Assembly: GCF_000213655.1 (NCBI RefSeq)
Contig: NC_015554.1
Span: forward strand, 434,001-498,000
Direction of reading: 5' to 3'
Source: Alteromonas naphthalenivorans
Lineage (GTDB): Bacteria > Pseudomonadota > Gammaproteobacteria > Enterobacterales > Alteromonadaceae
DNA length: 64,000 bases
The notes under the pieces were generated by a model that saw only the letters and a list, made by a program, of their open reading frames with translations, was not told the DNA's origin and searched no databases. Below, in pieces: positions 58,496-64,000 of this stretch (positions are counted from its first letter, which is position 1; every line of letters begins with the position of its first letter). Position numbers and translations under genes: made by a program.

Positions 58496-60664
58496 CTACT
58501 CATCGGGCCAATTTATGCTCGACAGCGTGTTAAATGATGTAGAAATGTATGACTGCTTAAAATGAAATTTTTTATCGAGAGGGGTGTCTTGCACATCGCC
58601 AATCAGGGCTTTATTGGTATCGATAACCCCAATCCACCCATTGCGGCCAGACATTTTGGTGGCATATAAACAATAATCTACCACTGAAAAGGTGCTCTTC
58701 CAGCTTTCTTCGAAGGACACATGTTCAACAGGGGGAAGAATACTAAAGCCGATACTGCAGGTAACACGAAGCGAGCGAGTATCGTCGATATGAAACACGT
58801 TATCATTTACTGCGGCGCGGCATCGTTCGGCCAGTTGGGGAAGGTCATCTCGCATAGAGTGACGGCATATTACCAAGAACTCTTCGCCGCCCCAGCGAAT
58901 AAGTAAATCCGTTTGCCTGAAAACTTCTCGAAGGACGTCGGCGAACTGACTCAGTACTTTATCGCCCGCTAAATGGCCATGCTCATCATTAATACGTTTA
59001 AAATGGTCGATGTCTATTAAGAAGCAAAGCAGGTCTTGGTTGCGTTCATTGTGACCTTCTTGATGTTTGTTCGCATGAGCACTGCGCTTAAGTTCACCTG
59101 GCAATTGGGATTCAAGGTAGTGCCGGTTATACAAGCCTGTCAGGGAATCATGCAGACTCACTTGCTCAAGGGTTTTATAGGCTGTTTGTAGCTCAGAATT
59201 TTTTTGTTCAAGCTCTTTTGTTCGCTGCTTAACTTCACGGCGAAGCCTGATGGTTTGTTGGCGCTGAGTGTATCTGCTCCAAATGAGAAAAAGCGTTAAT
59301 AACCCTGCAATTAAGGTACTCCAAAACAATGTCGTGCGCAGATTAGTTTGCTCGGCTTCAGCTAATGCAAGTTGTTTGGTTTTCTGTAATACCTGAATAG
59401 ACTGTGCTTGACGCTCAATTTCTATTTCGGCTTGAAGTTGCGCAATAGCGACCTCGCTACCTGAGCTCAGCACCTCTTCTCGTATATTTTGCAATACCGA
59501 CTGAATATCTAATGCGCGCTTAAACTCCCCCTTTGCTGCTAGGGCTTTCACTTGAATCGATAAGAAGTTCAGCTGGCTGCGTAAATCTCCGCGCCGTCTT
59601 GCTTCAATAGTGCCATTTTTAGCGTACGCTAGCGCATCGTCAAACTGTTGCAATGACATCATTGCATTGGCTAATGCTAGGCGGGCTTGTTGCAGCAACT
59701 TTTGCTGGCCTGTAGATTTAGCCACCGCGAGTGATTCCTCTAGCAACATCAAGCCTTGCTCTGTGTCACCGGTTTTTACCAGCGCTTCGCCTAACCATGC
59801 CTGAGTAGTAGAAATTTCATTTGCCTCCCCATTCTCTTTTAATAGGGTTAGTGCGTGTGTAAGTGCTTCTGATGCTTCTTCAATATCGCCTTTCAGTAAC
59901 AGCAAAGCGCCAATCTTACCCAGTATTTGAGCTGTTAGCGGCTTGTCATTACTTGTTTTCGCTATTTGTAATGCGTCTTGATAATACGTGTTGGCCTCAG
60001 AAAACTGATTTAATGTGACATATATATCACCAATGGTGGCGAGGCCTTGGCCAGTACTTTTTGTATCTTGTTGTACCCGAAATAAGCTTAATGCTTTTTT
60101 TAATGTATAAAGAGCAGCCTGAACTTGGCCTTGTTCTTTTTGGACAAGGCCAATTTCCATTTGAATGGTCGCATTTAACGGGAGGACACCTTGGGTTTGC
60201 GCGATAGATTGGGCACGTCGAAGGTAGCCAATAGATTGCTCATAGTTCCCTAGAAAACGTTGCGAAGTACCAAGGTGGTGTAAGGTATTTGCCATATCAA
60301 TAAGTTGGCCATGGCGGGTGAATCCATCTAACGCAACGTAGAGTGCATCGTTTGCTACATTGAAACGGGATGCGCTTTGTAATAGCTGCCCTACCTCATA
60401 GAACGTACTGGCCGACAATGTACTTATCGACAATGTACCGCTTTGATGGGCTTGTTCAATGGCAAGTAGAGTTTGACGCTCGGCATCCTCGAAAGCCCCG
60501 CTTTGAATGAGTTCGTGAACAGTTTGAGTAAGGGCTGCAGGTGAAGCTTTTGTAGGCGAAGAAAAGCCCACTAAAGCGAAAAGTAGCGAAACGGTGACAA
60601 TGCTGGTGGCAAAACGCCGAGCCGACTGTCTGGGCATTATAGAAGCTTCCTTACGACTACGCAT
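58496..60664 (-). CDS. TPR-repeat diguanylate cyclase (GGDEF)
   Basis: Signal-responsive enzyme that makes cyclic di-GMP. A signal sequence (hydrophobic residues about 20-37), a periplasmic block of tetratricopeptide repeats (about 45-395), a coiled coil, one membrane helix (about 443-462), a second coiled coil and a GGDEF domain. The active site reads GGEEF (near residue 595) and is preceded at the right distance by an RxxD inhibitory site (RQTDLLIRW), so product feedback is expected. ATG 60664 has GGAGG 7 bases upstream. Monitors the envelope by its repeats (inference). Confidence 0.93.
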   Translation of the reverse strand: MRSRKEASIMPRQSARRFATSIVTVSLLFALVGFSSPTKASPAALTQTVHELIQSGAFEDAERQTLLAIEQAHQSGTLSISTLSASTFYEVGQLLQSASRFNVANDALYVALDGFTRHGQLIDMANTLHHLGTSQRFLGNYEQSIGYLRRAQSIAQTQGVLPLNATIQMEIGLVQKEQGQVQAALYTLKKALSLFRVQQDTKSTGQGLATIGDIYVTLNQFSEANTYYQDALQIAKTSNDKPLTAQILGKIGALLLLKGDIEEASEALTHALTLLKENGEANEISTTQAWLGEALVKTGDTEQGLMLLEESLAVAKSTGQQKLLQQARLALANAMMSLQQFDDALAYAKNGTIEARRRGDLRSQLNFLSIQVKALAAKGEFKRALDIQSVLQNIREEVLSSGSEVAIAQLQAEIEIERQAQSIQVLQKTKQLALAEAEQTNLRTTLFWSTLIAGLLTLFLIWSRYTQRQQTIRLRREVKQRTKELEQKNSELQTAYKTLEQVSLHDSLTGLYNRHYLESQLPGELKRSAHANKHQEGHNERNQDLLCFLIDIDHFKRINDEHGHLAGDKVLSQFADVLREVFRQTDLLIRWGGEEFLVICRHSMRDDLPQLAERCRAAVNDNVFHIDDTRSLRVTCSIGFSILPPVEHVSFEESWKSTFSVVDYCLYATKMSGRNGWIGVIDTNKALIGDVQDTPLDKKFHFKQSYISTSFNTLSSINWPDE

Positions 60665-61128
60665 TTATTGCCCTCCCTTTAATAAAGAAGAAGGACTGAA
60701 AATTTATGAGTAAAACTGAAGTGCTGATATCGTTATAAGCAGTCAATTTCTATCACTACTATTATGGCGAACAACCCGAAGAAATAACGTATCAGGCATT
60801 AGACTAAAGTATAAATTTGGCACGCAGAGTACCTGTTCTAATCAGAATTTACACATTAAATAAAACTGTTATGCTTTTTTGAGTTCGGCTTGCCGGAAGC
60901 GTAAGGCTGAATCATTCCCTGACAGGTTGAAACTTTTGTCTAACATAAAATAAGAATATAGTGAGATGCACAATATTGAAAAGCTTAATGTGTCTTAATA
61001 AGCATTAATATTAGTCGTTACGCATGCTAATTCATACCTTTACTCGGATTAGATGAACCGAGGCTGTTCTTTTTTCTTAGATTTCTCTATGCTAGCAACT
61101 TCATTTATTTGCGCGTAGCGAGAACACT
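60665..61128. other. 464-base spacer before the peroxiredoxin-glutaredoxin gene
   Basis: AT-rich, with no gene or strong hairpin found on either strand. It must contain the promoters of the divergent cyclase and peroxiredoxin genes. I did not recognise an OxyR site. Confidence 0.5.
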
Positions 61129-61869
61129 ATGTCAGAAAGTCGTTTTATATCAAAAGAAGGTCAGCAAGTACCTTCCGTATCTATTCCTGTTCGCGATGGC
61201 GAAACGTGGGCAACTAAAACCACTGAAGAATTGTTTAGCAACAAAACAGTGGTGGTTTTTTCACTTCCCGGCGCGTTTACGCCTACATGTTCTTCTACGC
61301 ACTTACCTCGCTACAATGCACTCGCCAAAGTTTTTAAACAGCATGGCGTAGATGACATATTGTGCATATCAGTCAACGATACGTTTGTAATGAATGCATG
61401 GGCAGCCGATCAAGAAGCAGAAAATGTTACTGTTATACCGGATGGAAATGGGGATTTTACTGACGGAATGGGTATGTTGGTAGACAAAGCCGATTTAGGT
61501 TTTGGAAAGCGTAGCTGGCGCTATTCTATGTTGGTTAAAAACGGCACTGTAGAGAAAATGTTCATTGAACCAGACGTGCCTGGCGACCCGTTTGAGGTTT
61601 CTGATGCCGACACTATGCTTGCTTATATAGCCCCAGGCGCTGAGAAACAAGCGCCGGTATCACTATTCACTAAGCCTAACTGCCCATTTTGTACAAAAGC
61701 GAAAGCGTTGTTAACCGACAAGGGTTACGACTTTGAAGAGATTGTACTAGGGAAAGATGCCTCGTTAACTAGCCTTAACGCAATGACTGGCCGTGACACC
61801 GTACCTCAAGTATTCATTGGCGGTAAGCATATTGGCGGGTCAGACGACTTAGCATTGTATTTTAGCTAA
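61129..61869 (+). CDS. Peroxiredoxin-glutaredoxin hybrid peroxidase
   Basis: Fusion that reduces peroxides with electrons from glutathione. N-terminal Prx5-type domain with the peroxidatic Cys54 in [14 protein letters not shown], and C-terminal glutaredoxin domain with CPFC in [16 protein letters not shown] and the GSH-binding [18 protein letters not shown]. 246 residues, as in Haemophilus hybrid peroxiredoxin. Monocistronic with its own terminator. Works with gshB-derived glutathione. Confidence 0.95.
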   Translation: MSESRFISKEGQQVPSVSIPVRDGETWATKTTEELFSNKTVVVFSLPGAFTPTCSSTHLPRYNALAKVFKQHGVDDILCISVNDTFVMNAWAADQEAENVTVIPDGNGDFTDGMGMLVDKADLGFGKRSWRYSMLVKNGTVEKMFIEPDVPGDPFEVSDADTMLAYIAPGAEKQAPVSLFTKPNCPFCTKAKALLTDKGYDFEEIVLGKDASLTSLNAMTGRDTVPQVFIGGKHIGGSDDLALYFS

Positions 61870-61983
61870 ATACAAGTAACGACGGTAACAAAGCGCTTAC
61901 TAACACAACATGTGCTAAAACAGGGCTTGTTGAGCTGAAATTTGTTAAAACAGCATACCGTCACAGTGTAACTGTAATAGCGT

Positions 61984-62011
61984 AAGGTCATTATTTAATG
62001 GCCTTATTTTG
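61984..62011 (+). terminator. Intrinsic terminator of the peroxiredoxin gene
   Basis: AAGGTCATT / AATGGCCTT stem (61984-61992, 61997-62005, one G-T pair), then ATTTTGTT. Confidence 0.75.
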
Positions 62012-62050
62012 TTATAATTGGCTAATTGTAATGCCTTCTGGAGAATATAC

Positions 62051-63130
62051 GTGCATTCAAAGTTTGCTCTCGCAAAATTATCTATACTTCCTGTTGCAGT
62101 AGTGTGCTTTGCATTGATAGGCACATTAATAGGAACATTTTTCGCTAGTTCTGCAGCAGCCAGCACTCTTGAAACACAAGACGCATTAACGCGATTTGCT
62201 GATTTTTATAAGCAAGAGTGGGGTGAAACGCAGCGATGTAAATCTTCTAAACTGCATCGCTACACGGTATGTGGCAACGTACTTCGCAACGAAGGTAATG
62301 CTCCCTTCGTGCTGCATCACGATACCCCTTCAAAGAAAGTGGCCGTGCTAGTCCACGGACTTAGTGATTCACCTTTCTTTATGCGAGAAATTAGCAATAT
62401 TTTATTCAACGAAGGCTACGACGTTATTGTTCCACTGTTACCTGGGCATGGGTTGCGAGATGATGAGGGGGCAATGAGTGACAGCGATTTAGCCGAGCGT
62501 TGGCAAGCACATGTTGATGAGGTTATCGCGTTAGCTGATGACATGGGCGACACCCTGATTGTTGGAGGGTTTTCTACTGGTGGCGCATTAGCGGTCGATC
62601 AGTACCTAGACACAAATGAAAACATAGATGGGCTTATGTTGTTTTCTGGTGCATTGGCACTTTCTGAAAATGCCGAGAGTATGTCTAGAATTTGGGGTAT
62701 TAAGTGGGTGGCGAAAATTGTGGATGGTAGTTATATCACGCACGGTCCGAACCCTTTTAAATACCCAAATGTTGCAGGCTTTGCGGGGTTAGAGTTGATG
62801 GATATTATTGAAAAAATTCGCGACGACTTCGAAGACGGCAAGCGTATTGAAGTGCCTCTTTTTGCTGCGCACTCTCAAGCTGATGCCACCACGCCTATTC
62901 ACGGTGTAGAAAATCTAATGGAAAATAGCGCAGGGCCAAATACGTTTTTTGTTATCGATGCATCTTATGCGTTGTGCCACGCCGACCTTGTGGTGAACAC
63001 GTCAATGTTACACGATATGAAGTTCAATAAAGTCATGGTAAATGAAAACGAAGAATGTGCAGTACCAAAAGCAAATCCTTTATTTTCAACCATGACAATG
63101 ATGCTGAAAACCTATGCGCAACAATTCTAG
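62051..63130 (+). CDS. Secreted alpha/beta hydrolase (lysophospholipase-like)
   Basis: A 359-residue exported hydrolase: signal segment (hydrophobic residues about 10-35), then an alpha/beta-hydrolase core with the oxyanion strand VAVLVHGLSDSPFFM, the nucleophile elbow VGGFSTGGALAVD (Ser in GFSTGG) and the catalytic-triad candidates D in SQADATTP and H in ALCHADLV. I choose GTG 62051 because GGAG lies 8 bases before it; a TTG at 62018 would give an extra 11 residues. Substrate unknown, likely an ester or phospholipid. Confidence 0.85.
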   Translation: MHSKFALAKLSILPVAVVCFALIGTLIGTFFASSAAASTLETQDALTRFADFYKQEWGETQRCKSSKLHRYTVCGNVLRNEGNAPFVLHHDTPSKKVAVLVHGLSDSPFFMREISNILFNEGYDVIVPLLPGHGLRDDEGAMSDSDLAERWQAHVDEVIALADDMGDTLIVGGFSTGGALAVDQYLDTNENIDGLMLFSGALALSENAESMSRIWGIKWVAKIVDGSYITHGPNPFKYPNVAGFAGLELMDIIEKIRDDFEDGKRIEVPLFAAHSQADATTPIHGVENLMENSAGPNTFFVIDASYALCHADLVVNTSMLHDMKFNKVMVNENEECAVPKANPLFSTMTMMLKTYAQQF

Positions 63131-63169
63131 CGTTTTACAGCTCTAACAAATGCGATTAAGCTTTAAGGC

Positions 63170-63733
63170 ATGATAGCTAAATTGAAAAAGCAGCGACGTG
63201 GCTACGTCGTCATATTGATAATGGTTATTTCCTTGGTGACTAAATTGTCGCCGGGAATGGCTATGCCAAACACTATGCCAATGGCTACCTCAAAGGCCGC
63301 GACAACGCCTGCGGACGTGATGTCTAATGAAGCAAATTCTGAGTACAATTCATCAGAAGCAAGTCGCGCCAATAAAAAAATGCATGCTGGTGCTAGTGGG
63401 TGCCATTCAGCTATTTACGCTTCTACAAGCGAAGTAATCACGCCTTCAAGCGCTCAATCTACTGCAAAAAATGCTCACGCCATTCATAGTGGCTCAAGTG
63501 CTCCCCGCGAAGCTATGAAATCTAGTATGCACGGTGACACATCTGAGTCGTGCTGCGACGTCCAGTGTCAATGCCCTACAGGTGTATGTGCCACTGTTTA
63601 TGCCGTCATAAATAACGAACTCTCGGTAGCAGTTATTGCGCCCACTCCGTTGGTGGTTTTTGTTAACCACCAAACTCCTTACACTATACCCAACACCCAA
63701 TTTCGCCCCCCAAAATTCACTTTCGCAGGATAG
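63170..63733 (+). CDS. Cys/His/Met-rich secreted protein, probably of a metal-efflux operon
   Basis: A 187-residue low-complexity protein (Ser, Ala, Thr, Met, His) with an N-terminal membrane/signal helix (VVILIMVISLVTKLSPG) and a Cys cluster CCDVQCQCPTGVCATVYAV near residues 127-145. Similar small Cys-rich periplasmic proteins precede heavy-metal RND efflux genes (Cus/Czc type), and here a TolC-like gene follows at 63814. Metal binding by the Cys/His/Met residues is inference; the family was not firmly recognised. The ribosome site is weak. Confidence 0.6.
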   Translation: MIAKLKKQRRGYVVILIMVISLVTKLSPGMAMPNTMPMATSKAATTPADVMSNEANSEYNSSEASRANKKMHAGASGCHSAIYASTSEVITPSSAQSTAKNAHAIHSGSSAPREAMKSSMHGDTSESCCDVQCQCPTGVCATVYAVINNELSVAVIAPTPLVVFVNHQTPYTIPNTQFRPPKFTFAG

Positions 63734-63813
63734 TTGTATCTGGCGGGAGCGTATAGCACCCATGGTTTTCTTTTTATTCCCTTAGTACAAAGGGAAATTG
63801 ATGTGGTTTTCTC

Positions 63814-64000
63814 ATGTTTGCATTTAATCTGGGTATGATTTTTAACTACCAAACTCAAGTTCGATTACGTACTTGTTACCTTCAGCGTGCTTGGCTAGGG
63901 ATATTACTTTTTGTAATTAATACACCTTCCCTCGCAACGACCCTCAGTCTTAAAGATGCGCAACATCTCGCACTAAACCAAGACGTTTATTTTCAAGGCA
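63814..64000 (+). CDS. TolC-family outer-membrane efflux protein, start only
   Basis: A frame that runs off the window: ATG 63814 (or 63835), signal-like segment LGILLFVINTPSLA, then the conserved start of TolC/CusC-type proteins, LSLKDAQHLALNQDVYFQG. Only 62 codons are visible. A short 8-codon frame starts at 63801 with AGGG upstream and overlaps it, perhaps a leader. Probably the outer-membrane subunit of a CusCBA/CzcCBA-type metal pump. Confidence 0.7.
   Translation, partial: MFAFNLGMIFNYQTQVRLRTCYLQRAWLGILLFVINTPSLATTLSLKDAQHLALNQDVYFQG

Overview
The window is a piece of a marine gammaproteobacterial chromosome, most probably Alteromonadaceae (Alteromonas or a close relative). The basis is gene order and protein type: a thrL-thrABC-ung block, tal-pgi, rsmE-gshB-algH-ruvX, yggS-proC-yggT opposite pilT-pilU, a PL7 alginate lyase, a carboxynorspermidine-type spermidine route and orphan PrsK/PrsR regulators. 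This is inference; no 16S or database search was possible. No rRNA, tRNA, CRISPR array or prophage was seen.

Layout. 1-9 kb: lpoA opposite rsmI, a small unknown protein, the carboxynorspermidine dehydrogenase/decarboxylase pair, a PLP desulfhydrase-like enzyme, a chalcone-isomerase-like protein and a DUF3833 lipoprotein. 9-20 kb: an OmpR-type two-component pair, aceK, a lone receiver protein, an arsRC-arsH-acr3 operon with its operator, a secreted phosphatase-like protein, a membrane protein and a DesK/DesR-like pair. 20-28 kb: formaldehyde dehydrogenase with a divergent LysR, then the threonine operon with a leader peptide and attenuator, ending in ung. 28-33 kb: a DUF3545 protein, tal-pgi, yaaA and a GST.

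33-45.3 kb is the accessory-looking part. A csaA-like gene has lost its 5' end at 33468, next to an array of perfect tandem duplications (154 bp x2, 97 bp x2) that carry the 9-mer GTGGGTGTC. Beyond lie the alginate lyase, a VOC protein and fadH, then a REP-associated tyrosine transposase bracketed by inverted copies of the same 9-mer, each preceded by a stem-loop. A second array of the 9-mer (75 bp x2, then short units of about 24 bp) fills the gap between the pilTU operon and ruvX. Together these look like a transposase with its dispersed non-autonomous repeats and are the most interesting signal in the window.

45.3-64 kb: ruvX-algH-gshB-rsmE, a previously easily missed 54-residue membrane protein, an MscS channel, an M48 lipoprotein protease, a choice-of-anchor I lipoprotein with a collagen-like stretch, a FabH-like synthase, PrsK/PrsR, a GFA-like protein, a TPR-GGDEF cyclase, a peroxiredoxin-glutaredoxin hybrid, a secreted alpha/beta hydrolase, and at the right edge a Cys/His/Met-rich secreted protein followed by the start of a TolC-family gene, probably the front of a metal-efflux operon.
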